Shown here in pieces: positions 8,332-16,105 of a stretch of 64,000 nt of DNA. Below the pieces are notes generated by a model, which had not been told where the DNA came from, searched no databases, and saw only the letters and a program-made list of their open reading frames with translations. Location of the stretch: contig NZ_FPAJ01000001.1 in assembly GCF_900116285.1 (NCBI RefSeq), positions 868,001 to 932,000 of the forward strand, given 5' to 3'. Within the stretch, counting starts at the first letter, position 1. Each line of letters starts with the position of its first letter. The stretch comes from Sulfitobacter marinus. GTDB lineage: Bacteria > Pseudomonadota > Alphaproteobacteria > Rhodobacterales > Rhodobacteraceae. A program made the translations under genes and the position numbers.

Positions 8332-9035
8332 GGGTTCGGGCCCTGCCAATCGATCGGGCAAATCTCGGCTGATTTGCCGCCAAAATCCCAGACCCTGCCA
8401 TAGTCCCGCACCTTGGATTTCAACCCGCGTGCCGCGATAATATCCGGCCCCATCCAGTATTTCGAATTTGAGATCATCACCGGATGATCCGGCGATTTAC
8501 CCGCGATCATTTCGATCTCGCCTGCGATCTTGCGGCCAATTTGGATCGACCGTTTATTGCCATCTCGGATGATTTTCACGGGCGCGCGCTCGGCCCCGAT
8601 GATCTCGGACACCAGCATGGTAAACAGGCCCGTGGTACCGCCCGCCGCACCGGAAAATATCTGCAAAATACCATTATAGGCTTTGCCACTGGCATTTTCA
8701 TCGACGTAGGCCGCGACTTTCCAGTTGCCCTCGCCCATGCGGCCAGGAATATCAACCAGCAAGCCCACGTTCAGCCCCGACAGGTCTTCACCCTCATAAT
8801 GGCCCTCGTCGATGGCGATGGCCATCCACGCGTGGCAATGCCCTTCTGTGGGTGGGTGCGCGCCAAGGCTGACAACGCAGGGGCAGAACATCTCGCACGA
8901 GCAATTGAGGAATAATTCGCCCTTGATCTGCCAGTTTGTCGGGGTCGCCTCGCGCCGTTTCGGGTTGGGCATGCGCTGATCAATGCGCTGACTGATCGGC
9001 AAACGGTCTGCGTCCGCTCTTTTGTTGGTCGCCAT
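8328..9035 (-). CDS. DUF1326 protein with a CxCxxxCxC cluster
   Basis: A 235-residue soluble protein of the DUF1326 family. After a polar, basic leader of about 34 residues it has the family start WQIKGELFLNCSCEMFCPC, giving cysteines at 45, 47, 51 and 53, a likely metal or cluster site. The remainder is beta-rich with conserved DGNKRS and a terminal WDFGGKSAEICPIDW. I chose the ATG at 9035 because GGAGGA lies 5 to 6 bases upstream and the DUF2182 stop is one base away; a frame reaching 9083 would overlap that gene for no reason. DUF1326 and DUF2182 genes are often paired in bacteria. Function unknown. Confidence 0.85.
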   Translation of the reverse strand: MATNKRADADRLPISQRIDQRMPNPKRREATPTNWQIKGELFLNCSCEMFCPCVVSLGAHPPTEGHCHAWMAIAIDEGHYEGEDLSGLNVGLLVDIPGRMGEGNWKVAAYVDENASGKAYNGILQIFSGAAGGTTGLFTMLVSEIIGAERAPVKIIRDGNKRSIQIGRKIAGEIEMIAGKSPDHPVMISNSKYWMGPDIIAARGLKSKVRDYGRVWDFGGKSAEICPIDWQGPNP

Positions 9036-9036
9036 C

Positions 9037-9825
9037 TTATCCTCCTGAATACAAGGGCCAAGCTGCCACGGCGCATGCGCCAAGGATCAGCAGGACACCC
9101 AACGGTTTTATCACTTTCAACCCGATCTGGGGCAATTTTTCGAGAACCATGAATACCGTGGCCAGCCCCATCCATGCCAAATTCATCACACCGCCCGCAA
9201 AGCCAAGCGCCATGAAACCCCAGCAACAGGCCACGCAAAACGTGCCAAGCCCCAGCCCCATGCGCACACCGCCCGCAAAGCCCGCGCGCCAATGGCCCAT
9301 GAAATACATCATCGGGGAATGACACACGCCGTGGCAGATTTCCTTGGCGCGGGTGAATTGAAACACCCCCACGGCCAGCAATAATGCGGCGGCAAACCAG
9401 CGTGATTTCGCGATGCCCAGCATGTCGATGACCCCACCATACAGCAGCGCCATCTGCACCGCCGCGATGACAAGCGCAAAGCCGACCCACATGATGAAAT
9501 AGCCCAGCAACACGCCAAACCACCCTGCCCGCGTGCCGTTGGCACTGACCATGAGGTCTTCGTAGCTGCGCAGAGTCGGGATCATCGTAGGCAGCATCAT
9601 CGCCGCCATCATCGCCGCCCACATCACGGCCAAAGGCCCGAAACTGGCCATGGGCATATACATGTCCATGCGCGGGTCCATGCCGCGCATCATTTGGCCC
9701 ATGGCGTCGGGACGGCCCAGCAGATCCAGCCCCATGCCAGTGCTCATCACATACATCATGACCCAAGCGGCCAAAATCACGCCGAAAAAGCCAAGCCAAA
9801 GAGCGGAACGAATGACGGGTGCCAT
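9037..9825 (-). CDS. DUF2182 integral membrane protein, methionine-rich
   Basis: A 262-residue membrane protein with about six to seven helices. The first periplasmic loop is unusually rich in methionine (MGQMMRGMDPRMDMYMPM), followed by MWAAMMAAMMLPTMIPT, and it later has CHGVCHSP and the FCVACCWGFM helix. These Met, Cys and His residues match the DUF2182 family, described as predicted metal-binding membrane proteins. First gene of the minus-strand operon that ends with dmdA and acuI; GGAGG precedes the ATG. The promoter region carries the palindrome at 9872. Function unknown; copper or another soft metal is a reasonable guess only. Confidence 0.85.
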   Translation of the reverse strand: MAPVIRSALWLGFFGVILAAWVMMYVMSTGMGLDLLGRPDAMGQMMRGMDPRMDMYMPMASFGPLAVMWAAMMAAMMLPTMIPTLRSYEDLMVSANGTRAGWFGVLLGYFIMWVGFALVIAAVQMALLYGGVIDMLGIAKSRWFAAALLLAVGVFQFTRAKEICHGVCHSPMMYFMGHWRAGFAGGVRMGLGLGTFCVACCWGFMALGFAGGVMNLAWMGLATVFMVLEKLPQIGLKVIKPLGVLLILGACAVAAWPLYSGG

Positions 9826-9861
9826 GTGACGCTATCCTCCCAGACTTGCGCGACTCGGTGC

Positions 9862-9898
9862 TTGAAAAAATAATGTCAGACATTTAAAGTTTTTCCAA
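9862..9898. promoter_or_regulatory. Divergent promoters of the dmdA operon and the gntR gene
   Basis: Minus strand: TTGGAA (9893-9898) and CATTAT (9870-9875) are separated by 17 bp and point to DUF2182. Plus strand: TTGAAA (9862-9867) and TAAAGT (9885-9890) are separated by 17 bp and point to the regulator. The two promoters interleave and both contain the palindrome at 9872-9884. Boxes were matched by eye to sigma-70 consensus. Confidence 0.55.
9872..9884. promoter_or_regulatory. Candidate GntR/FCD operator 1 (perfect 13-bp palindrome)
   Basis: AATGTCAGACATT is a perfect inverted repeat around a central A and contains the GT-N3-AC core typical of FadR-subfamily operators. It covers the -10 box of the minus-strand promoter and lies between the -35 and -10 boxes of the plus-strand promoter, so bound protein could block both. 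Confidence 0.65.
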
Positions 9899-9904
9899 AT
9901 ATTA

Positions 9905-9917
9905 AATGTAAGACATA
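9905..9917. promoter_or_regulatory. Candidate GntR/FCD operator 2, overlapping the gntR start codon
   Basis: AATGTAAGACATA matches operator 1 at 11 of 13 positions and keeps the GT-N3-AC core. Its last base is the A of the regulator's ATG. Centre-to-centre distance to operator 1 is 33 bp, about three helical turns, which would place two dimers on one face of the DNA. Confidence 0.6.
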
Positions 9918-10657
9918 TGAAATCTAAACTTGTCCCCTCAGCCGACCTATCGGCGCAGATCGCTGCGAATATTCGTGATGCCATCGTAAGTGGTGCATTG
10001 ATTGTGGACGAGCGCTTGCCCTCGGAGGCGGAGCTATCGCTGAAATTCAACGTATCCCGCGCCACAGTCCGAGAGGCGCTGAAACGGCTGGCAGCGCAAT
10101 CCCTGATCCGCACACAGCGCGGGGCAACTGGCGGCGCTTTCGTCAATCGTATCAGCTTTGAGGCAGCGCAAGCCCAGCAGATCACCACCTCGACGCTGCT
10201 GTTGTCGATGAATGATGTGAGTTTCGAGACCGCCTGCGAAGCGCGATATGCCTTGGAACGCGCCTGCGCGCCGCTATCATCTGAGCGCCGAAAACAGTAC
10301 CATATCAATGCAATGCGGGATGAAATTAAGGTACAAGGCGAAGCGAATTTGACCGATGAGGAATTTTGCGCCTCTGATGTCGCCTTTCACCGTGCCTTGG
10401 TCGATGGCGCGGGCAATCCGGTGCTGTCCTATCAGCTTGCCGGTGCGGTCGAGGCAATGCAGCCGCTGATGAACATGATCACCTTCACCGCCCGATCCCG
10501 CGATGCAATCATCGCGCTGCATATCTCAATTGCCGATGCGATCGAGGCTGGCGACGGTGCCGCAGCCAGTGCCGGGCTCACTGCGCTTGAGGCCGAGACC
10601 CAAGCCCTTGCCCACCGTATTTTTGCGCAGCGCAGCGGAAATACTGCTCAAGTTTGA
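9917..10657 (+). CDS. GntR-family (FCD/FadR subfamily) transcriptional regulator, likely of the dmdA operon
   Basis: A 246-residue DNA-binding protein. Residues about 10-70 form a GntR winged helix with RLPSEAELSLKFNVSRATVR, followed by TGGAFV; the rest is an all-helical FCD ligand-binding domain containing the metal-site pattern D...H (FCASDVAFHRALV) and a late IIALHISIADAI histidine. It is divergent from the DUF2182-DUF1326-DinB-dmdA-acuI operon and shares a promoter region with two palindromes, so autoregulation plus control of that operon is the natural reading. A GntR gene also neighbours dmdA-acuI in Ruegeria. The ligand is unknown; acrylate, acryloyl-CoA or DMSP are candidates by inference. 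Confidence 0.88.
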   Translation: MKSKLVPSADLSAQIAANIRDAIVSGALIVDERLPSEAELSLKFNVSRATVREALKRLAAQSLIRTQRGATGGAFVNRISFEAAQAQQITTSTLLLSMNDVSFETACEARYALERACAPLSSERRKQYHINAMRDEIKVQGEANLTDEEFCASDVAFHRALVDGAGNPVLSYQLAGAVEAMQPLMNMITFTARSRDAIIALHISIADAIEAGDGAAASAGLTALEAETQALAHRIFAQRSGNTAQV

Positions 10658-10693
10658 CCTGCTATCTTTATCGGTTTTCGCGCCGATGACGCC

Positions 10694-10721
10694 TTGCAAA
10701 CCCTGCGCAGCTTCCTATGTT
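10694..10721 (+). promoter_or_regulatory. Possible ssrA promoter
   Basis: TTGCAA (10694-10699) and TATGTT (10716-10721) are 16 bp apart, just upstream of the tmRNA acceptor piece. Matched by eye only. Confidence 0.4.
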
Positions 10722-10727
10722 ATGATT

Positions 10728-11036
10728 GTCCTTCGGGACTATGGGTATAAACGCGCATGTAATAAGCGGTTCGGACCCGGGGGCGGTACCCGGCGACTCC
10801 ACCAATAATCCGTCATTTGCGGATCATGGGGTCGAAATAGGATCGACGAACGTCTAAAGATGTAGCCTTATCTCGGCTGACTGCCACCGTTATCGGCGTA
10901 AAATGTACAATTGCAAATGACAATCGTGCTCCAATGGCGATGGCCGCGTAAGCGACCGGAACTATTGAAACTTAAGTCCTTACGTTTAGCGACCTAAGGC
11001 GGGGTTCGCAGGTACCTGGCAACAGAAACCTGCACT
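10728..11036 (+). ncRNA. ssrA: tmRNA, circularly permuted two-piece type
   Basis: Rescues stalled ribosomes and tags the nascent peptide. The permuted alphaproteobacterial order is clear: the acceptor piece comes first, ending CGACTCC-A-CCA at 10794-10804, then a 23-nt intervening segment, then the coding piece starting GGGGTCG at 10828. The two ends pair as a 7-bp acceptor stem with a G3-U wobble, the alanine identity element. A 5-bp T-stem with a 7-nt loop lies at 10777-10793. The tag frame at 10913-10951 encodes ANDNRAPMAMAA and stops at TAA. A pseudoknot-like GCAGGT...ACCTGC at 11008-11033 closes the coding piece. A GTCC-TTCG-GGAC hairpin marks the likely 5' end. The outer ends are approximate. 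Confidence 0.93.
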
Positions 11037-11120
11037 TTACCCCTCCCCCTGATTTGCCCCTTGATCTGGCTTTTTGGTCCATTGCTGCCGTCCCTCCTGA
11101 TGCTGCTGACTGTCCAAAAG

Positions 11121-11157
11121 ATGCCTTCGGCGAGGATTTTTTCCATTTGGAATAGAC
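11121..11157 (-). repeat. Dispersed intergenic repeat, family 2, copy A
   Basis: On the minus strand it reads TTCCAAATGGAAAAAA then ATCCTCGCCGAAGGCAT. The same unit recurs at 56691-56737 with a one-base insertion and few changes, and its right half recurs at 63388-63411. It lies in the 240-bp gap between ssrA and chrB, where I see no gene. Confidence 0.7.
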
Positions 11158-11280
11158 GATCCGCGCAGCTTGACGTGGTGTATGTTGGTGTGTCAGAAAG
11201 TTTTCATGGGGATTTCCGCGAACGCCCCGTGAGGCGCCAGCCAGAAGTTCGCATGTTTCCGCTATGAAAGGATGCATGCT

Positions 11281-12096
11281 ATGGCTGCTCTGAATGGAAT
11301 TACCGTCCCGCAACTGTTGCGCCTGATCGGCACAACTGATGCGCCCGTGCTGGTTGATATTTGCACAGACTCTGATTTCAACGAAGATCCCTATCTGATC
11401 CCCGGTGCCATTCGGCACACCCATAAAGATGTTGCAGGCCTAAAGGACATTCTGGCCGGGCGGCCTTGCGTCATAATCTGTGCAAGAGGCATCAAACTGG
11501 GCCAAGGGCTCGCGGCGCGGCTGCGCGCTGATGGCATTGCCGCGGAATATCTGGCGGGCGGCATGCAGGCGTGGCGCGATCACCCCGACACTGTGCGTGT
11601 TCCCGCTGCTGCCCTGCCCGAGCCTGTGGACGGCGCGAGCCTGTGGGTGACCCGCCACCGGCCCAAGATCGACCGCATTGCCTGCCCATGGTTGATCCGG
11701 CGTTTTGTCGATCCGGCTGCGCGGTTCTTGTTCGTTTCGCCAAGCGAAGTGCTGGCGGTGGCAGATCGCTTTGGAGCGGTGCCCTTTGATGTTGAAGGGG
11801 TCGCGTTTTCCCATCAGGGAGAGAACTGCACCTTTGACACAATGCTGGACGTGTTTGAACTGCATTGCGCGCCATTGGATCAACTGGCCTTGGTCATACG
11901 AGCCGCCGATACCAACCGCCATGATCTGGCCCCCGAGGCGGCCGGGCTGTTGGCCTTGTCTGTGGGGTTGTCCCGCCAGTTTAAAGAGGACCAAGACCAG
12001 TTGGCGCAGGGTTTGCTGATGTATGATGCATTGTTTCGTTGGGCCCGCGACGGCGCAGGTGAAACCCATGACTGGCCCGGGGATCGCAGCGCATGA
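11281..12096 (+). CDS. chrB: Rhodanese plus ChrB-type chromate resistance protein
   Basis: A 271-residue fusion. The first half (about 1-105) is a rhodanese domain with LVDICTDSDF, the PGAIR turn and the active-site loop CARG (C67). The second half, from about VTRHRPKIDRIACPWLIRRF, is the ChrB C-terminal domain with FLFVSPSE and GENCTFDTMLD. Such proteins are annotated as chromate resistance proteins and stand next to chrA, as here, where the genes overlap by ATGA. I chose the ATG at 11281 because AAAGGA lies 8 bases upstream; the in-frame ATG at 11272 lies inside that ribosome site. A regulatory or redox role in chromate stress is known for relatives, not shown here. Confidence 0.82.
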   Translation: MAALNGITVPQLLRLIGTTDAPVLVDICTDSDFNEDPYLIPGAIRHTHKDVAGLKDILAGRPCVIICARGIKLGQGLAARLRADGIAAEYLAGGMQAWRDHPDTVRVPAAALPEPVDGASLWVTRHRPKIDRIACPWLIRRFVDPAARFLFVSPSEVLAVADRFGAVPFDVEGVAFSHQGENCTFDTMLDVFELHCAPLDQLALVIRAADTNRHDLAPEAAGLLALSVGLSRQFKEDQDQLAQGLLMYDALFRWARDGAGETHDWPGDRSA

Positions 12097-13343
12097 GCGC
12101 GCCAAGCTGGTCTCGCATGGGGCAGGTTTTCGGAAGGATTGGCCTGCTGTCCTTCGGCGGGCCTGCCGCCCAAATCGCGCTGATGCACCGGGAATTGGTG
12201 GAAAAGCACGGCTGGCTGACCGAGGCCGCATATCTGCGGGCGCTGTCGCTGTGCATGTTGTTGCCCGGACCCGAAGCCATGCAACTGGCTACCTATGCAG
12301 GCTGGCGATTGCGCGGGACGGCGGGCGGGCTGTTGGCGGGGCTTCTGTTTGTGGTGCCCGGCGCGGTGGTGATTGGCATATTGGCCTTGGGTTATGCCTA
12401 TTACGGCCAGCTGCCCCTGGTTCAGGCCGCGTTTCTGGGCATCAAAGCCGCCGTGATCATCGTGGTTTTCCAAGCGCTTAGAAAGGTCGCGGCAAAGGCA
12501 TTGACCGGCACCGAAGGTTGGGTGCTGGCGCTTGCATCTTTTGCGGCGCTTTTCATCTTGGGGCTGCCTTTCCCGTTGATCATCCTCGCCGCGGGACTGT
12601 GGGGCTTTAGCCGTCAATCCGGGCCGGTTGAACCGGTGGATGCCCCGTCTGCGGGGGCCGCCAGACCGCTGAAGACCGGATTGATTTGGGGCGCGCTATG
12701 GGCCGCGCCGCTGCTGCTGGTTTGGGCCATGGGGCAGGAGTTTCTGCTGCAACTGGGTTTGTTTTTCTCAAAGCTGGCGGTGGTGACGTTTGGCGGTGCC
12801 TATGCGGTTTTAGCCTATATGACCCAAAGCGTTGTGCAAGATTACGGCTGGATCACCACCCAGCAGATGATCGATGCGTTGGGTCTGGCCGAAACCACCC
12901 CCGGCCCGCTGATTTTAGTGACCGAATTTGTCGCCCTGCTGGCCGGATTCGCGCAAAGTGGCGTCACCGGTGCGATCGTGGCTGGTCTATTGGCGCTGTG
13001 GGTGACCTTTACCCCGTGTTTTCTTTGGATATTCCTTGCGGGCCCCTATCTTGAAGCGATTTCGACACAACCGCGTCTTGGATCTGCCCTGCGCGCCATT
13101 ACCGCCGCTGTCGTCGGGGTGATCGGTAATCTTTCTGTGTGGTTTGGCCTGCATGTCCTGTTTGGAAAGGTTATACCCGCCGGCATTCTGGCGATGCCCT
13201 TGCCGGTCTGGTCCAGCTTTAACCTTACGGCGATGATCCTGACCGGGTTGGCTGGCATATTAATGCTTGTTCTCGGACGCGGATTTGTCTTCACCATGGC
13301 TGTGCTCGGTGCCGCAGCGCTTGTTCCTGCCCTCGTTGGGTAA
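12093..13343 (+). CDS. chrA: Chromate transporter ChrA (long-chain, two-domain)
   Basis: A 416-residue inner-membrane protein of the CHR family, thought to export chromate by proton-motive force. Both halves carry the family motif in their first helices: LLSFGGPAAQIALM at the N-terminus with PGPEAMQLATYAGWRLRG, and VVTFGGAYAVLAYM with TTPGPLILVTEFV in the second half. About ten to twelve helices are evident. Length is normal for the long-chain type. Translationally coupled to chrB. Specificity for chromate rather than another oxyanion is from the family. Confidence 0.9.
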   Translation: MSAPSWSRMGQVFGRIGLLSFGGPAAQIALMHRELVEKHGWLTEAAYLRALSLCMLLPGPEAMQLATYAGWRLRGTAGGLLAGLLFVVPGAVVIGILALGYAYYGQLPLVQAAFLGIKAAVIIVVFQALRKVAAKALTGTEGWVLALASFAALFILGLPFPLIILAAGLWGFSRQSGPVEPVDAPSAGAARPLKTGLIWGALWAAPLLLVWAMGQEFLLQLGLFFSKLAVVTFGGAYAVLAYMTQSVVQDYGWITTQQMIDALGLAETTPGPLILVTEFVALLAGFAQSGVTGAIVAGLLALWVTFTPCFLWIFLAGPYLEAISTQPRLGSALRAITAAVVGVIGNLSVWFGLHVLFGKVIPAGILAMPLPVWSSFNLTAMILTGLAGILMLVLGRGFVFTMAVLGAAALVPALVG

Positions 13344-13444
13344 ATCCTGCGGGACCCATTTTAAATCTGCTTCAGGTTGCCCCTTTTCACTGATGCTAAA
13401 TGGCGTATGCTAGCTCTAACAACTTTGGGAGTTAGACAGGTACA

Positions 13445-13912
13445 ATGAGCCGAAGCATTGAGTATGGCAATCTGATGCACGACGCCATGCGCGGACTGAT
13501 CCGGCAGGTGCTTTTGGACGTGGCAGCGAATGGTTTGCCCGGAAATCATCATTTTTTCATCACCTTCGACACCGAACATCCCGATGCAGAGTTGGCTGAT
13601 TGGCTCTCTGACCGCTATCCCGGCGAGATGACCGTAGTCATGCAACATTGGTATGACAAGCTTGAGGTCACAGACGAGGGATTCTCGGTAACGCTCAACT
13701 TTGGCGACGCGCCAGAGCCGATGTATATCCCCTATGACGCGATCCGCACATTCGTTGACCCCTCTGTCGAGTTTGGCCTGAAATTCGAGCAACAAGAGAG
13801 CGTCGAAGACGATGACGCGGATCTGACCCAACAAGACGAAAGCGAGCTTGAGGTCGCTGAAGACACGCCCAAGGCTGCCGAAATCGTGTCTTTGGACAGT
13901 TTTCGCAAATAA
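13445..13912 (+). CDS. sspB: SspB-type ClpXP adaptor
   Basis: A 155-residue adaptor that binds ssrA-tagged proteins and hands them to ClpXP. The folded part (about 1-125) contains NHHFFITFDTEHPDAELADW and MTVVMQHWYD, typical of alphaproteobacterial SspB. It is followed by an acidic linker and a short C-terminal peptide ending in IVSLDSFRK, which corresponds to the ClpX-binding tail. The gene is 2.4 kb from ssrA on the same strand, but with chrBA between them, so it is not one operon. Start chosen at the ATG that precedes the conserved fold. Confidence 0.87.
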   Translation: MSRSIEYGNLMHDAMRGLIRQVLLDVAANGLPGNHHFFITFDTEHPDAELADWLSDRYPGEMTVVMQHWYDKLEVTDEGFSVTLNFGDAPEPMYIPYDAIRTFVDPSVEFGLKFEQQESVEDDDADLTQQDESELEVAEDTPKAAEIVSLDSFRK

Positions 13913-14014
13913 CTTGGCAGATTGCAGTGGCGTTAGCGCCATCGCTTGATTGCGCCGCGCCCCCGCGCAGGCTAAACCCTGATCCAACATATTGCCAAGA
14001 TCAGGAGCCTGCAC

Positions 14015-15409
14015 ATGGCCGATACACGCACAGAAACAGACAGCTTTGGCCCGTTGGAAGTCCCTTCCGATAAATATTGGGGGGCGCAGACCCAGCGGTC
14101 GATCATCAATTTCCCCATTGGTTGGGAAAAACAGCCGGTGCCGATCATCCGCGCCTTGGGTGTGGTGAAGAAAGCCTGTGCGATGGAGAACCTCAAGCAA
14201 GGCGGGCTGAGCGCCGAGGTTGGCAACGCGATTGTCGCCGCGGCCTCCGAAGTGATTGACGGCAAGTTCGACGATAACTTTCCCTTGGTTGTGTGGCAGA
14301 CAGGTTCTGGCACCCAGTCGAACATGAACGCGAACGAAGTTATCTCGAACCGTGCCATCGAAATGCTGGGCGGCGAAATGGGGTCTAAGACACCCGTTCA
14401 CCCCAATGATCACTGTAACATGGGGCAATCGTCCAACGATACATTCCCCACGGCGATGCATGTGGCGATTGCCATGCAGGCCCGTGATGTGTTGCTGCCC
14501 GGCTTGCAAAAGCTGCACGATGCGCTGGCCGCCAAATCGGAAGATTTCAAGGACATCATCAAGATCGGCCGCACCCACACCCAGGACGCGACGCCACTGA
14601 CGCTGGGCCAGGAATTTTCCGGCTACGCGCATCAGGTCGCCAAAGGCATTGAACGCGTCAACGCCTGCCTGCCCGACATCTACGAGCTGGCCCAAGGCGG
14701 CACAGCGGTCGGTACCGGTTTGAACACCAAAAAAGGCTGGGCGGAGGCGGTCGCCGCGCACATGGCGCAGATCACCGACCTGCCCTTTGTCACGGCACCA
14801 AACAAGTTTGAATCGCTGGCCGCCCATGACGCGATGGTCATGTTCTCGGGCGCGTTGAAAACCGTTGCGGGATCGCTGTTCAAGATCGCCAATGACATGC
14901 GTTTGCTGGGCTCCGGCCCGCGGTCCGGTCTGGGCGAGCTGATCTTGCCGGAGAACGAGCCGGGATCATCGATCATGCCGGGCAAGGTGAACCCCACGCA
15001 GGCCGAAGCGCTGACAATGGTCTGCGCCCATGTCATGGGTAATGACGCCGCCGTTGGCTTTGCTGGATCGCAGGGCCATTTTGAGCTGAACGTCTATAAC
15101 CCGATGATGAGCTATAACGTATTGCAATCCATGCAGCTTTTGGGTGATAGCGCGTCGGCGTTCACGGACAATATGGTTGTCGGCACGCAAGCCAATGTCG
15201 AACGCATCGACAAGCTGATGAAAGAAAGCCTGATGCTGGTAACGGCCCTCGCGCCGACCATTGGTTACGACAACGCGACCAAGGTTGCCAAAACCGCCCA
15301 CAAGAACGGCACGACCCTCAAGGAAGAAGCAATCGCCTTGGGCTTTGTTGATGCAGAAACATTCGACCGCGTGGTGCGGCCGGAGCAAATGATCGGACCA
15401 AAAGAATGA
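14015..15409 (+). CDS. fumC: Fumarate hydratase, class II
   Basis: Interconverts fumarate and malate in the TCA cycle; iron-independent homotetramer. The 464-residue protein carries [12 protein letters not shown] near the start, [13 protein letters not shown], the [16 protein letters not shown] active-site segment and the lyase signature [11 protein letters not shown]. Full length. AGGAG precedes the ATG. The stop overlaps the next small gene as ATGA, beginning a chain of three small proteins. Confidence 0.95.
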   Translation: MADTRTETDSFGPLEVPSDKYWGAQTQRSIINFPIGWEKQPVPIIRALGVVKKACAMENLKQGGLSAEVGNAIVAAASEVIDGKFDDNFPLVVWQTGSGTQSNMNANEVISNRAIEMLGGEMGSKTPVHPNDHCNMGQSSNDTFPTAMHVAIAMQARDVLLPGLQKLHDALAAKSEDFKDIIKIGRTHTQDATPLTLGQEFSGYAHQVAKGIERVNACLPDIYELAQGGTAVGTGLNTKKGWAEAVAAHMAQITDLPFVTAPNKFESLAAHDAMVMFSGALKTVAGSLFKIANDMRLLGSGPRSGLGELILPENEPGSSIMPGKVNPTQAEALTMVCAHVMGNDAAVGFAGSQGHFELNVYNPMMSYNVLQSMQLLGDSASAFTDNMVVGTQANVERIDKLMKESLMLVTALAPTIGYDNATKVAKTAHKNGTTLKEEAIALGFVDAETFDRVVRPEQMIGPKE

Positions 15410-15582
15410 GCGCCCCCATTAACCTCAATAAGGTCAAGAAAGAGCGCAACCGCGCGTCTCGCAAGGCCCGCGCTGATGAAAATTCAGTGCAATTCGGTCA
15501 AAGCAAGGACCAAAAAGAGGTGCTGAAAGAACGTCTGGCGCAAATCTCGCGCAATCTGGAAGCCCATAAGCGCGAGACATGA
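15406..15582 (+). CDS. DUF4169-type small basic protein
   Basis: A 58-residue protein starting [20 protein letters not shown], rich in lysine and arginine with one long predicted helix. This matches the short DUF4169 family of Rhodobacterales, whose members start INLN..RK...R. It overlaps fumC and the following gene by ATGA at both ends, so all three are likely co-translated. Function unknown. Too short for many gene callers. Confidence 0.75.
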   Translation: MSAPINLNKVKKERNRASRKARADENSVQFGQSKDQKEVLKERLAQISRNLEAHKRET

Positions 15583-15812
15583 GCGCGCGGCCTGTCAAAC
15601 ATTCGGTGACCCTACGGGGTCACCGAACATCGATCTCTCTCGAAGATGAATTCTGGAGTGAGTTCAAGGAAATCGCCGCGGATCTTAATCTTCCGATCAA
15701 TGCGCTTGTGACGAAAATTGATGCAGATCGTGGAATGGAAGCCGGCCTTGCCTCGGCTATTCGGGTCTTTGTTCTGCGGAGCTTAAAGGAACGTTTACCA
15801 ACGTCGGAATAA
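15579..15812 (+). CDS. Ribbon-helix-helix domain protein
   Basis: A 77-residue protein with KHSVTLRGHRTSISLEDEFW, a beta-strand then a helix, followed by a second helix; this is the layout of the RHH_4 (ribbon-helix-helix) family found in alphaproteobacteria. Such proteins are usually DNA-binding dimers. It overlaps DUF4169 by ATGA. No target site is evident; binding of its own promoter or a nucleoid role are both possible. Confidence 0.75.
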   Translation: MSARPVKHSVTLRGHRTSISLEDEFWSEFKEIAADLNLPINALVTKIDADRGMEAGLASAIRVFVLRSLKERLPTSE

Positions 15813-15820
15813 CGTTTCGT

Positions 15821-16054
15821 ATGATACTGGCACGCCCTTCCCCCTTATCCCCCAATCAATGGGTTCTAGATTTATTCAGTTCTAAATCTGCGCGTAGCGG
15901 CGGTGTGATACGCCGCAAAATGCGGGACATTGAACGATATGTGGGGAAAGCAGAATTCGAGCAGGAATTAATGCGCCGCGGATTTCACGCGGTAGAGAAC
16001 GCGGGCCAGCTCGTGATTTTCTGTAATCAGGAACCGGTCCGCGTTGTTCTGTAG
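15821..16054 (+). CDS. Conserved small protein of unknown function
   Basis: A 77-residue protein with a basic middle (SGGVIRRKMRDIERYVG) and a C-terminal RRGFHAVENAGQLVIFCNQEPVRV. I recognise it as a small Rhodobacterales protein found near fumC and RHH genes, but I know no function. It starts 8 bp after the RHH gene and ends the fumC group, just before the paired palindromes at 16056. Confidence 0.6.
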   Translation: MILARPSPLSPNQWVLDLFSSKSARSGGVIRRKMRDIERYVGKAEFEQELMRRGFHAVENAGQLVIFCNQEPVRVVL

Positions 16055-16055
16055 A

Positions 16056-16100
16056 CGTTTTCTTTGAAAGAAAACGGTTCGGAATTTTTGAAAAATTCCG
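16056..16100. terminator. Two tandem 21-bp palindromes between convergent genes
   Basis: Two perfect inverted repeats lie side by side: one at 16056-16076 with arms CGTTTTCTTT/AAAGAAAACG and one at 16080-16100 with arms CGGAATTTTT/AAAAATTCCG. Both centre on a single G within TTTGAAA. They separate the fumC group from the convergent aldolase gene and would form two stem-loops on either transcript. There is no long U-run, so they may act as a bidirectional terminator, an mRNA end stabiliser or a repeat element. Confidence 0.5.
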
Positions 16101-16105
16101 TCTTG

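Noticed and set aside
8771-9883. 370-aa open frame on the minus strand overlapping DUF2182 and DUF1326
   Set aside because: It is low-complexity, rich in Arg, Gly and His, and lies out of frame over two genes with clear families and good ribosome sites.
13361-14827. 488-aa open frame on the minus strand
   Set aside because: Shadow of sspB and fumC, both well supported on the plus strand.
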